Source: Nitrospinae bacterium RIFCSPLOWO2_12_39_16
GTDB taxonomy: Bacteria; Nitrospinota; Nitrospinia; UBA9942
NCBI GenBank assembly: GCA_001805005.1
Contig: MHDO01000133.1
Location: 1-21,078, forward strand
Direction of reading: 5' to 3'
Length of the DNA stretch: 21,078 nt
The translations under genes were made by a program, and so were the position numbers. Shown piece after piece: positions 13,701 to 21,020 of this stretch (position 1 is its first letter; each line of letters starts with the position of its first letter). The notes beneath the pieces are model-generated. The model ran no database searches, was not told the DNA's origin, and was given only the letters and a program-made list of their open reading frames with translations.

Positions 13701-15266
13701 ATGAAAATAAGGATTTGTATCACAGCTTTCTTTATTTTAATTTTTATTTCCTGCACTATCTCAAAGACAGACAATAGCAGTCATATCTTTAGAATGAGCA
13801 TCCCCACTGAGCCTCCTACACTTGATTGGTCGCTTGCCACTGACGGAGTGTCCTTTAATGTGATTGCAAATATAATGGAGGGGCTTGCAGAGTTTGATAA
13901 AAAATTAAATCCAAAACCTGCCATTGCCTCAAAATGGGATGTATCAGGGGATGGGAAGATATATAAATTTTATCTCAGAAAAGATGTCTTCTGGACAGAT
14001 GGTAAACCTGTAACTGCTTATGATTTTGAGTATTCATGGAAGAGGCTCCTGAACCCTGCAACGGCTGCTGAATATGCATATTTTTTATACGATATACTCA
14101 ATGCATACGAATATAATTCTGGAAAGATTAAAGATTCTGATTTGGTAGGTGTAAAAGCCCTCTCATCTGATATTCTTGAGATTAAACTTAAGAGACCAAT
14201 AGTCTATTTCCCCAGTATTACGACCTTCATGGTAACTTTTCCTCAGAGAAGGGATATTATAGAAAGGTATGGAGACAGATGGACAGAGCCTGAAAATATA
14301 ATAACCAACGGGCCATTTAGACTGACTAAATGGAGACATGAGTATCAATTGATTCTAAAGGCAAATGAAAAATACTATAGCGGCAAACCGGAAATAAATA
14401 CGATTAAGATGTTTGTTATTAATGAGAGGAATACTGCTCTTACACTTTATGAGACAGGGGATTTAGATATTGTGAGCCTTCCGCCTGAAGCCATACCATC
14501 ATACAGGGAGAAATTTGAATACAAAAATATACCCTTGCTTAGGGGATATTATTATGGGTTCAATGTTCATAAAAAGCCCTTTGATGATATAAGGGTAAGA
14601 AGGGCATTTGCTATGGCTATTAATAAGAAAGAATTACCACGCATTTTAAATGGTGGTGAGATACCTACAGATTCATGGATACCAAATGGTATGCTTGCAC
14701 ATAATCCTGACATCGGTCTTAAATTTAATCTTATAGAGGTAAGTAAAATTCTTTCAGAAGCAGGTTATCCTGATGGTAAAGGGCTGCTGCCTATTACACT
14801 AATATTCAATACAGACCCTGTAAACAGCCTTATAGCAGAGAATGTCCAATCCCAGTGGAAAAAAAATCTCAATGTAGAAGTGAAACTTGACAATCAGGAG
14901 TGGAAGGTATTTTTAAAGAGGCTAAAGACAGATACACCTGCAATCTTCAGACTTGGCTGGGGTGCAGATTACCCCGACCCTGATAATTTTATGACACTCT
15001 TTACAACAGAGAGCGGGAACAATAATACAGGCTGGTCAAACAGGAGATATGACGAATTAATAAATATGGCGAGAGGGGAGGGGGATAGGGAAAAAAGAAT
15101 AACTATGTATGATGAGGCACAGAAAATTTTACTTGAGGAAGATATTGCAATAATACCACTCTTTTTTACTGCCCAGAATGTTTTGATTAAGCCCTATGTG
15201 AAAGGGTTAAGACTTGATGCAATGGAACTGCTCTATCTTAAAAAGATAAGGATTGAGGGATCTTAA
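13701..15266 (+). CDS. Peptide ABC transporter substrate-binding lipoprotein (OppA/DppA family)
   Basis: The 521-residue protein of solute-binding family 5 delivers peptides or similar solutes to an ABC permease. Residues 1-18 form a lipoprotein signal ending FISC, with Cys 18 the likely anchor. The mature part has the family pattern: EPPTLDWSLATDGVSF, the FYLRKDVFWTDGKPVTAYDFEYSWKR signature region, then RRAFAMAINKKEL and the late DYPDPDNFMTLF and RRYDELINMA segments. Start ATG 13701 gives a proper signal peptide. An AAGGA lies 17 bases upstream, so the ribosome site is weak. The two permeases of the system are at 16147 and 17171, but a toxin-antitoxin pair lies between. No ATPase genes are in the window. 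Confidence 0.9.
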   Translation: MKIRICITAFFILIFISCTISKTDNSSHIFRMSIPTEPPTLDWSLATDGVSFNVIANIMEGLAEFDKKLNPKPAIASKWDVSGDGKIYKFYLRKDVFWTDGKPVTAYDFEYSWKRLLNPATAAEYAYFLYDILNAYEYNSGKIKDSDLVGVKALSSDILEIKLKRPIVYFPSITTFMVTFPQRRDIIERYGDRWTEPENIITNGPFRLTKWRHEYQLILKANEKYYSGKPEINTIKMFVINERNTALTLYETGDLDIVSLPPEAIPSYREKFEYKNIPLLRGYYYGFNVHKKPFDDIRVRRAFAMAINKKELPRILNGGEIPTDSWIPNGMLAHNPDIGLKFNLIEVSKILSEAGYPDGKGLLPITLIFNTDPVNSLIAENVQSQWKKNLNVEVKLDNQEWKVFLKRLKTDTPAIFRLGWGADYPDPDNFMTLFTTESGNNNTGWSNRRYDELINMARGEGDREKRITMYDEAQKILLEEDIAIIPLFFTAQNVLIKPYVKGLRLDAMELLYLKKIRIEGS

Positions 15267-15392
15267 TAATTAAAGTAACTCTAACACCTGAAAGTCGAAA
15301 AATTTTACCTACAATTTTTATTATAAAAGTTATTGATTGGTAAGAAATGATTCGGCATAATAACTCAAGCGGAGCGATTTATTGACGCAAAA

Positions 15393-15629
15393 CTATAGTT
15401 CATCGCATGGCAGCGGCTTTCGGCTTGGAACCTTAGCTAAAATTTTTCTGAAATCCTCTTTTTTTGCTCTTTTGGCTCTGGTCTTTAAATAGTCTTCCGT
15501 CATCAAGGCGGAAATTTTCTCTGATACTGCCGATGAAATAAGCTGATTGATAGATACTCCTTCCTTTTTCGCAATTTCTCTGATATGCCGATGAATTGAT
15601 TCTGGCAATCGTAAACTTAAAGCACTCAT
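15393..15629 (-). CDS. Ribbon-helix-helix antitoxin
   Basis: The 78-residue protein has an N-terminal ribbon-helix-helix DNA-binding fold: the strand LSLRLPESIHRHI, a helix with IREIAKKEGVSINQLI, and a second helix SSAVSEKISALM. A basic C-terminal tail (KTRAKRAKKEDFRKILAKV) probably wraps the toxin. It resembles HicB-type or Arc-type antitoxins found beside PIN toxins. It lies downstream of the toxin and overlaps it by 4 bases (ATGA), with a good ribosome site, GGAGG seven bases before the ATG, inside the toxin's last codons. Dimers probably bind the operator upstream of the toxin. Confidence 0.8.
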   Translation of the reverse strand: MSALSLRLPESIHRHIREIAKKEGVSINQLISSAVSEKISALMTEDYLKTRAKRAKKEDFRKILAKVPSRKPLPCDEL

Positions 15630-16036
15630 AATATTTCCTCCGTTAATGGTTTTACGCCAAAGGTTTCTGCTCCTTTGAAGTCCTTTGTATTGTAAGTTAC
15701 AATAAGCTTTGTCCCTGACGCAATGGCTAATTCCAGCAAATGATCATCTTTAGGGTCAGGCAGCATGGGACGCCACAGGAAATATATCTTTTGATGTTCG
15801 CTTCGCATGCAGAAGTAATCCAGTATCTTTTCGATTTCATGATTTGATAAGTCTAAGACCGCCTGATTCCGCTTGAGGATGTCTTCATATTCAAATAGTA
15901 AAGTGGTTGATATAACAATTCTAATTTTTCCTTCCTCTATTGCTTGTAACACCCTGTAAGAAGCTCCCTTTGATGAATAAAGGCCCGCATAAAGCACATT
16001 CGTATCTAAAACGATTCTTGTTTTCCTTCCGAGCAT
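15626..16036 (-). CDS. PIN-domain toxin (VapC-like ribonuclease)
   Basis: The 136-residue PIN-domain protein is probably an endoribonuclease toxin. It has IVLDTNVLYAGLYSSKGAS at the N-terminus with the first catalytic Asp at residue 11, an acidic FEYEDILKR segment (about 64-72), and the later LPDPKDDHLLELAIASG with catalytic Asp residues, ending in VTYNTKDFKGAE. This matches the family of putative PIN toxins of about 135 residues. The toxin is encoded first and the antitoxin second, reverse of the usual vapBC order but known for this subfamily. The pair is inserted, on the opposite strand, between the transporter binding-protein and permease genes. Confidence 0.85.
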   Translation of the reverse strand: MLGRKTRIVLDTNVLYAGLYSSKGASYRVLQAIEEGKIRIVISTTLLFEYEDILKRNQAVLDLSNHEIEKILDYFCMRSEHQKIYFLWRPMLPDPKDDHLLELAIASGTKLIVTYNTKDFKGAETFGVKPLTEEIL

Positions 16037-16038
16037 AT

Positions 16039-16072
16039 AATAATACTACATACGGTATCATTATATTGTCAA
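16039..16072 (-). promoter_or_regulatory. Toxin-antitoxin promoter with overlapping operator
   Basis: On the minus strand TTGACA (16072-16067) and TAGTAT (16048-16043) are 18 bases apart, and the ATG lies 6 bases after the -10, so the transcript would be leaderless. An inverted repeat AATGATAC (16062-16055) / GTATTATT (16046-16039), matching 7 of 8 positions with an 8-base spacer, covers the -10 and is a likely antitoxin operator. Confidence 0.55.
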
Positions 16073-16104
16073 GAGATAATTTTTTTAATTTCTAAAAAGC
16101 CTTA

Positions 16105-16133
16105 TTGGTATTGTAACTTAAAGCAGGTATAAT
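16105..16133 (+). promoter_or_regulatory. Promoter for the permease genes
   Basis: TTGGTA (16105-16110) and a perfect TATAAT (16128-16133) are 17 bases apart, 13 bases before ATG 16147. The implied leader is about 6 bases with no ribosome site. This gives the permeases their own promoter, downstream of the toxin-antitoxin insertion. Confidence 0.65.
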
Positions 16134-16146
16134 ATTTACCAATAAT

Positions 16147-17067
16147 ATGCTTCTTTTTATATTTAAAAGATTTTTGTGGGGAATACCTGTTTTGTTGACA
16201 GTGGCGACACTGACATTTGCCATTATGCACATTGTCCCCGGTGGACCATTTGACAGGGAAAAAAAACTGCCTCCTGAGATAAAGGCGAATGTGGAGGCAA
16301 AGTATCATCTGGATAAGCCGGTTCATAAACAGTATTTTCTGTATATTTATGGATTAATTAAGGGTGACCTTGGTCCATCCTATAAATATCTTGGGAGGGA
16401 TGTGAGGGATATTATAAAGGATACCTTCCCCGTCTCAATCCAGCTTGGAGTCCTTGCACTTTTTATATCTATAATAATTGGCATAGGCACAGGTGTTATT
16501 GCAGGAATCAAATCAGATACAATATGGGACAGGCTGACCATCCTGTTTGCCACCACAGGCATATCGCTTCCAAATTTTATTCTTGGTATCATATTGAGTC
16601 TTCTATTCAGCCATTTTTATAAAGTTCTTCCCCCTGCACTATGGGAGGGGTGGAGATATATGATACTCCCTTCCATTACACTCGGATTTGCACCGGCGGC
16701 ATATATTGCAAGACTTACCCGTTCAGGTGTAATTGACGTAATGAATAAGGACTATATAAGAACTGCGAGGGCAAAGGGGTTGAAATACAGAAGTATAGTC
16801 TTAAAGCATGTCCTCAAAAATTCCATTATGCCTGTTGTAACTATTCTTGCTCCACTGACCGCTGCACTTGTAACAGGCTCTTTCATAGTTGAATACATAT
16901 TCTCTATTCCGGGGATGGGAAGATTTTTTGTAACTGCTGTAACCAATAGGGATTATCCACTGATTATGGGGGTGACACTGATTTACACAGTAATAATAGT
17001 ATTGGCAAATATAGCCGTAGATATTCTCTATACATTTTTAGACCCGAGGGTGAAGATTGATACATAG
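16147..17067 (+). CDS. Peptide ABC transporter permease (OppB/DppB family)
   Basis: The 306-residue inner-membrane permease has an N-terminal transmembrane helix (IFKRFLWGIPVLLTVATLTFA), the family IVPGGPFD segment, five further helices and the cytoplasmic coupling (EAA-type) loop RTARAKGLKYRSIVLKHVLK before the final helices (SIPGMGRFFVTAVTNRDYPL). It forms the channel with the OppC-type subunit that follows. The N-terminus (MLLFIFKRFLWG) is standard for the family, supporting ATG 16147. The stop is followed at once by a short inverted-repeat element that separates it from the next gene. Confidence 0.92.
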   Translation: MLLFIFKRFLWGIPVLLTVATLTFAIMHIVPGGPFDREKKLPPEIKANVEAKYHLDKPVHKQYFLYIYGLIKGDLGPSYKYLGRDVRDIIKDTFPVSIQLGVLALFISIIIGIGTGVIAGIKSDTIWDRLTILFATTGISLPNFILGIILSLLFSHFYKVLPPALWEGWRYMILPSITLGFAPAAYIARLTRSGVIDVMNKDYIRTARAKGLKYRSIVLKHVLKNSIMPVVTILAPLTAALVTGSFIVEYIFSIPGMGRFFVTAVTNRDYPLIMGVTLIYTVIIVLANIAVDILYTFLDPRVKIDT

Positions 17068-17071
17068 AAAT

Positions 17072-17154
17072 TTAGCCACAGACTTACACGGACTAAAGAC
17101 GAAGAATATAAAAAGATTGTTTAATATGTATTTTAGTCTGTGAAAATCTGTGGC
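17072..17154. mobile_element. Inverted-repeat element, MITE-like (TTAGCCACAGA family, copy 2)
   Basis: GCCACAGACTTACACGGACT (17075-17094) and its following AAA are mirrored at 17131-17154 by TTTTAGTCTGTG and AAAATCTGTGGC. The element is about 83 bases. Its left end TTAGCCACAGA is identical to that of the element at 2555. It lies between the two permease genes, and its right end contains a GTG codon in frame with the second. Confidence 0.6.
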
Positions 17155-17170
17155 AAAAAATGATTTTCAA

Positions 17171-17974
17171 ATGAGTAAACTATCAATTTTTAGTGGCATA
17201 TTTTTAATATTTGTTTCTCTCTCTGCCATCTTTGCGCCATGGATTGTACCATATCCTTACGATTTGCAGAATCCAGGTGAATTATTACAAAGCCCAAGTA
17301 TTAAACATATAATGGGGACTGACAGGCTTGGGAGAGACCTCTTTTCCCGCATACTTTATGGGGCGAGGATGTCAATCTCTGTTGGTATGTTCACTGCATT
17401 TGCTGCACTAATTATAGGGACAATTTACGGTGCAGTATCGGGATACATCGGCGGAAGGATTGACAATATTATGATGAGAATTATAGATGTGGTTTACTCC
17501 CTTCCTGACCTGCTTCTTATAATTTTAATAACCATAATGGCGGGAAGAGGATGGATAAGCATATTTCTTGCCCTGAGCCTTGTAAGCTGGGTTACCATAG
17601 CGAGGCTTATAAGAGGTGAGGTGCTAAGGCTTAAAGAGATGCATTTTATTGAGTCTGTTAAGGCTCTTGGTGCTAATCACGATAGAATACTTTTTATCCA
17701 TATATTGCCAAATACTCTCGGCATTCTTGTCGTAACACTTACATTCAGATGTGCCGCCGCTATCTTAGCTGAATCAACATTGAGCTTTATCGGTCTTGGG
17801 CTTGCTCCACCCTTTGCAAGCTGGGGAACACTGGCAAACGATGGATGGGGTACTATAAAATTTTACCCCCACCTTACGGTGTTTCCTGCTGTTACAATAC
17901 TTATCACTATGCTATGCTTCAACTTCCTCGGTGATGGATTAAGAGATGCCTTTGACCCACATAAGAGGATTTAA
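17171..17974 (+). CDS. Peptide ABC transporter permease (OppC/DppC family)
   Basis: The 267-residue inner-membrane permease begins with a transmembrane helix and the family AIFAPWIVPYPYD segment, then the periplasmic HIMGTDRLGRDLFSRILYGAR signature, further helices and the coupling loop ESVKALGANHDRILFIHILPN. It ends with GDGLRDAFDPHKRI, the usual C-terminus. It pairs with the OppB-type permease. The start is doubtful: ATG 17171 gives a shorter cytoplasmic N-terminus than usual, while GTG 17150 adds seven residues but lies inside the right arm of the repeat element. Neither has a ribosome binding site. The element may have replaced the original start region. No OppD or OppF ATPase follows. 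Confidence 0.9.
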   Translation: MSKLSIFSGIFLIFVSLSAIFAPWIVPYPYDLQNPGELLQSPSIKHIMGTDRLGRDLFSRILYGARMSISVGMFTAFAALIIGTIYGAVSGYIGGRIDNIMMRIIDVVYSLPDLLLIILITIMAGRGWISIFLALSLVSWVTIARLIRGEVLRLKEMHFIESVKALGANHDRILFIHILPNTLGILVVTLTFRCAAAILAESTLSFIGLGLAPPFASWGTLANDGWGTIKFYPHLTVFPAVTILITMLCFNFLGDGLRDAFDPHKRI

Positions 17975-18008
17975 AATTAACTGAACTATTCAAAGTTTTA
18001 AAAAATAT

Positions 18009-18055
18009 TTGACAATCTATTTGTGACGGAGTATATTAGTTCATACTAATATACT
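18009..18055 (+). promoter_or_regulatory. arsR promoter with an 11-base-arm operator over the -10
   Basis: TTGACA (18009-18014) and TATATT (18032-18037) are 17 bases apart. AGTATATTAGT (18030-18040) and ACTAATATACT (18045-18055) form a perfect palindrome around TCAT and cover the -10 and the start region, the usual place for ArsR-family autorepression. Directly downstream, two imperfect 18-base direct repeats (18053-18070, 18071-18088; ACTTAATxAxATAAATAx) lead up to the start codon. Confidence 0.8.
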
Positions 18056-18091
18056 TAATGAGATAAATACACTTAATAAAATAAATATACT

Positions 18092-18412
18092 ATGAAAAAA
18101 ACTGCTGAGCTATTTAAAATCCTTTCGGTAGATAAGAGGATAGAGATTGTTGAGCTTCTTAAAAAGGAAGCCATGAGTGTTAATGCCTTGGCTGAGATTC
18201 TAGAAATAACACAATCAGCGGTATCACAACACCTGCGGGTGCTTAAGGGTGCTGGGCTTGTGGACGATGAAAGGCAAGGATACTGGATTTATTATTCTTT
18301 GAATAAGGATGTCCTTGAAAAATGCAGACAAAGACTTAATCGTATCTGCACCTGCGGTTGTTTAGATAGACAGGTAATCATGAAAAGAATACAAAGCTCA
18401 AAAACCAGATAA
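18092..18412 (+). CDS. ArsR/SmtB-family winged-helix regulator with C-terminal Cys cluster
   Basis: The 106-residue repressor has the ArsR-type winged helix: LFKILSVDKRIEIVELL, the recognition region TQSAVSQHLRVLKGAGLV (about residues 40-57), and the wing RQGYWIYYSLN. The alpha-3 ELCVCDL-type arsenic/cadmium site is absent (the equivalent reads SVNALAEIL). Instead the C-terminus has RICTCGC, with Cys at 86, 88 and 90 and another Cys at 78, a likely metal or thiol sensor site. It begins with ATG 18092 without a ribosome site and has its own operator-promoter. It leads a short plus-strand run with a 38-residue Cys protein and a CopD-like membrane protein. The inducing ligand is unknown. Confidence 0.85.
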   Translation: MKKTAELFKILSVDKRIEIVELLKKEAMSVNALAEILEITQSAVSQHLRVLKGAGLVDDERQGYWIYYSLNKDVLEKCRQRLNRICTCGCLDRQVIMKRIQSSKTR

Positions 18413-18436
18413 GAAAAAAATTTGGTCAATTATATA

Positions 18437-18454
18437 AGTTAATTAGCATTAACT
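18437..18454. repeat. Small palindrome between arsR and the Cys-cluster gene
   Basis: AGTTAAT (18437-18443) and ATTAACT (18448-18454) flank TAGC. The 7-base arms are perfect and the 4-base spacer is the same length as in the arsR operator. In such AT-rich sequence it could be chance. Confidence 0.3.
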
Positions 18455-18477
18455 AATATAGAAAGGAGGTGATAACA

Positions 18478-18594
18478 ATGGTAAAAAGTACAAAAGGAGC
18501 TAAAGGGCAGTCTAAAGCAAAGAAACCTCAAGTCAAGAGAAAGGCAGAGACCTCCTGTGGCTGTGGTTGTATTCCAACCGTAAAAACAAAATAG
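18478..18594 (+). CDS. Small Lys-rich protein with a C-terminal CGCGC motif
   Basis: This 38-residue reading frame runs from ATG 18478 to TAG 18592-18594. It is supported by the strongest ribosome binding site in the window, AAAGGAGGTGAT five bases before the ATG. The N-terminal two thirds is basic and low complexity (11 Lys or Arg by residue 22), then TSCGCGC places Cys at 27, 29 and 31. The spacing matches that of CTCGC in the ArsR protein encoded just upstream. I know of no named family for it. A metal-binding or metallochaperone-like role under ArsR control is inference. Confidence 0.72.
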   Translation: MVKSTKGAKGQSKAKKPQVKRKAETSCGCGCIPTVKTK

Positions 18595-18638
18595 TAAACT
18601 TGCGTATTTTCTATCATACCGCCGGTCACCTTTTATTT

Positions 18639-18673
18639 CCTCTCCCCATGCGGGAGAGGGACGGGGTGAGGGG
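18639..18673. repeat. CCTCTCCC...GGGAGAGGG...GGGGTGAGGGG repeat
   Basis: CCTCTCCCCATGCGGGAGAGG is an inverted repeat followed by GACGGGGTGAGGGG. I recall this sequence type as a very common REP-like intergenic repeat in bacteria. It is much more G+C-rich than its surroundings and separates the small Cys gene from the CopD-like gene. Confidence 0.6.
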
Positions 18674-18699
18674 TAACTAAAAAACCGTGTGGAGGTCAA

Positions 18700-19176
18700 A
18701 TGAGAGAGATAATATTAGTGGTTTCTTATTGGCTGCATCTTATTGCAACAGTTATATGGATTGGAGGAATTACTTTTATACTTTTTATTGCAATACCATC
18801 AACCAAGCAAGTTTTAGGTGCAGAGTCAGGCAAATTAATGGGAGAAATTTCCAAGAGATTTACTCCCTTGGCAAACTATAGTATTGTTTTCCTGATTATC
18901 ACCGGCCTTGTATTGACGGGGTTTAATAAGCAATTTTCAGGAATTGGAAATTTTATAAACAGTTGGACCTTGGTTTTGGTCTTGAAGCATATTTTAGTTT
19001 TAGGAATGGTTATTGTCCATTTTTATAGAGGTTTAGTATTATCTTCTAAGATTGTAAAAACAGAATCTATTACCGAAAAAATATCTTTGCAGAAATTATC
19101 CCTGAATTTAGTCAAAGTGAATTTTTGTGCAGGATTACTCGTGCTGTTGCTCAGCGGTATTACCTCTCTTCTTTAA
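18700..19176 (+). CDS. CopD-like four-helix membrane protein
   Basis: The 158-residue protein has four predicted membrane helices. The first contains SYWLHLIATVIWIGGITFILF, the LHxxAxxxWxGG pattern of the CopD (copper resistance D) family. The second covers YSIVFLIITGLVLTG, the third VLVLKHILVLGMVIVHFY with His residues that could bind metal or haem, and the fourth is near the C-terminus. ATG 18700 has GGAGGT three bases upstream. It lies downstream of the ArsR and Cys-cluster genes, which suits a metal-related role, but a repeat lies between and joint transcription is not shown. It converges on the DUF2784 gene with a 4-base overlap of stops. Confidence 0.65.
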   Translation: MREIILVVSYWLHLIATVIWIGGITFILFIAIPSTKQVLGAESGKLMGEISKRFTPLANYSIVFLIITGLVLTGFNKQFSGIGNFINSWTLVLVLKHILVLGMVIVHFYRGLVLSSKIVKTESITEKISLQKLSLNLVKVNFCAGLLVLLLSGITSLL

Positions 19177-19535
19177 TAGGATTTAATTTGATTCTTTTTG
19201 AGATAAAACCATGCATTAAATCCACATATAAAAACAGTAAGTATAAAAATTAAATATCGGGGAAGTTCAATATAGACTATTGCCTCTACATAGTGAATAA
19301 TGAAAGAGCCTGTATAGGTGAGGGCGGGGTTGTGTTTTGACCTCAGCCAGACCTCAAAGTGGGTCAGAGGACAATACCAATTGAATATCTGAATAACAAA
19401 GGCGAAGACAAGCCCTGAGATATGAAAAATTTTTACTCCTTTATTTTTTGCTCCCCAAAATGCACCAAGAATAAGAAATAATATCCATGAGAAATGAATA
19501 AGAACAGTTATATCCGCAAGAATTTTGTAAGGCAT
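19173..19535 (-). CDS. DUF2784 family membrane protein
   Basis: The 120-residue protein has several membrane helices and the conserved DUF2784 features: LADITVLIHFSWILFLILG at the N-terminus, then FNWYCPLTHFEVWLR and GSFIIHYVEAIVY. The Trp, Cys, Pro, Leu, Thr cluster and the late His are the usual conserved residues of the family. Its function is unknown. A TATAAT (19549-19544) lies 8 bases before the ATG, suggesting a leaderless message, though no matching -35 is seen. Confidence 0.78.
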   Translation of the reverse strand: MPYKILADITVLIHFSWILFLILGAFWGAKNKGVKIFHISGLVFAFVIQIFNWYCPLTHFEVWLRSKHNPALTYTGSFIIHYVEAIVYIELPRYLIFILTVFICGFNAWFYLKKNQIKSY

Positions 19536-19676
19536 TAATCTAAATTATATCATAGCCTTAAGGCAGTTATAGGGGTTAGAATTTGTTTTCCCAAAGTTTA
19601 CCAAAGTGGTGTATATTACATATAGAAAAAATAATTCACCATAGAGATAAAAAGTTCTGTGGTTTATTTTCTTACC

Positions 19677-20942
19677 ATGCGAGGTAAAGTAATTCTTTAC
19701 AGTATCACCGTATTTTTTATTTTTTGTTTATCGGTGAAACTGTCATCCGGTGAAGATGTAGCAAAGAGAAACAAATGGGCACATCTTGTGAAAGACACAG
19801 GAAAAAAAGCTGCGGATAAACTATCAAAAGTTTTCAATCCTATAACAATATTCATGTGTGGTGATGTAATGACAGGAAGGGGGATAGACCAAGTATTACC
19901 CCATCCCGGTGACCCTCTTATCCATGAGCCATACATGAAAAGTGCCAGAGGATATGTAGAAATTGCCGAGAAGGCAAATGGCCAGATTCAAAAACCTGTC
20001 AGCTTTTCTTACATATGGGGAGATGCCATCAAAGAATTAGAGAGAGTTGCACCGGATGTGAGAATAATCAATTTAGAGACAAGCGTAACAAAGAGCAATG
20101 ATTTTTGGGAGAGTAAAGAAATTCATTACAGGATGCACCCGGAAAATATACCCACCATAAAAGCTGCTAAGATAGATTATTGTTCTCTTGCAAATAACCA
20201 TGTTCTTGATTGGGAATATTCCGGACTCACAGAGACATTGGAGACATTGAAAAAAGCCAATATAAAAAGTGGCGGGGCAGGAGAGAATCTTATAGAGGCG
20301 GAAATACCGGCAGTTATTGAGGTTGAGGGAAAGGGAAGGGTAATTGTGTTCTCATACGGAGCGGAGACAAGCGGAATACCCTTTAACTGGGCGGCTTTAA
20401 AAGACAAGGCGGGTGTAAATCTGTTAAAGGATTTATCAGATAAAACAGTCCGTCAGATTAAGAAAAAAATTTGGAAAGTTAAGAAAGAGGGAGATATTGT
20501 TGTTGCATCCATTCATTGGGGAGGCAATTGGGGTTTTCATATTCCTCCGGAACAAATAGAATTTGCCCATATGCTTATTGATGATGCAGCCGTTGACATC
20601 ATTCATGGGCATTCATCTCACCATGTAAAGGGGATAGAAGTCTATAAAGACAAGCCTATTATCTACGGGTGTGGCGATTTTATAAATGATTATGAAGGTA
20701 TCGGAAGTTATGAAGATTTCAGAGATGATTTGACATTGATGTATTTTGTAAGTATGGACCTATCAACTGGAAAGCTTGTTCATTTACAAATGACACCAAT
20801 GCAGATTAAACAGTTTAAGGTTAATCGTGCATCAAGGGCAGATTCATTATGGCTCAGAGATACCTTAAATAGAGAAGGTAAAGAGTTTGGGACCAGAGTG
20901 GAATTGAATAGGGATAATATCTTAATGCTGCAATGGGATTAA
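19677..20942 (+). CDS. CapA-family protein (metallophosphatase fold)
   Basis: The 421-residue protein has an N-terminal signal-like helix (residues 4-24) and then the CapA/PgsA domain. Its metal and active-site motifs are all present: CGDVMTGRGID (61-71), IINLETSVT, LANNHVLDW, SIHWGGNWG, and the late HGHSSHHVKGIE and IIYGCGDFIND. CapA proteins are linked to poly-gamma-glutamate capsule export or assembly, but many homologues in bacteria without capsules have unknown roles. No capsule genes are beside it. I start it at ATG 19677, which puts the basic MRGK before the hydrophobic helix. The frame also allows GTG 19659, six codons earlier. Anchoring by the uncleaved helix or release after cleavage are both possible. 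Confidence 0.85.
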   Translation: MRGKVILYSITVFFIFCLSVKLSSGEDVAKRNKWAHLVKDTGKKAADKLSKVFNPITIFMCGDVMTGRGIDQVLPHPGDPLIHEPYMKSARGYVEIAEKANGQIQKPVSFSYIWGDAIKELERVAPDVRIINLETSVTKSNDFWESKEIHYRMHPENIPTIKAAKIDYCSLANNHVLDWEYSGLTETLETLKKANIKSGGAGENLIEAEIPAVIEVEGKGRVIVFSYGAETSGIPFNWAALKDKAGVNLLKDLSDKTVRQIKKKIWKVKKEGDIVVASIHWGGNWGFHIPPEQIEFAHMLIDDAAVDIIHGHSSHHVKGIEVYKDKPIIYGCGDFINDYEGIGSYEDFRDDLTLMYFVSMDLSTGKLVHLQMTPMQIKQFKVNRASRADSLWLRDTLNREGKEFGTRVELNRDNILMLQWD

Positions 20943-21020
20943 TTTTAGTTATGTCCTTATAAGCCATATCATTTATTAGACTTTTTATAACCTTTTTGAT
21001 AATCTCTGTATAGCCTACAG

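Noticed and set aside
13694..13777. Overlapping small frame from ATG 13694 with AAGGA eight bases upstream
   Set aside because: It is out of frame with the binding-protein gene, has no recognisable product, and could be chance in AT-rich sequence.
15328..15365. AGTTATT...AATAACT inverted repeat after the binding-protein gene as a terminator
   Set aside because: Seven-base AT arms with a 24-base loop and no U-tract are too weak to support a call.
18439..18699. Minus-strand 86-residue frame over the small Cys gene
   Set aside because: It translates the CCTCTCCC repeat and the antisense of the Cys-cluster gene, with no ribosome site.
20943..21020. Promoter for the tRNA-Arg gene
   Set aside because: TTGATA and TATAGC are present but only 8 bases apart, so no proper promoter pair can be assigned.
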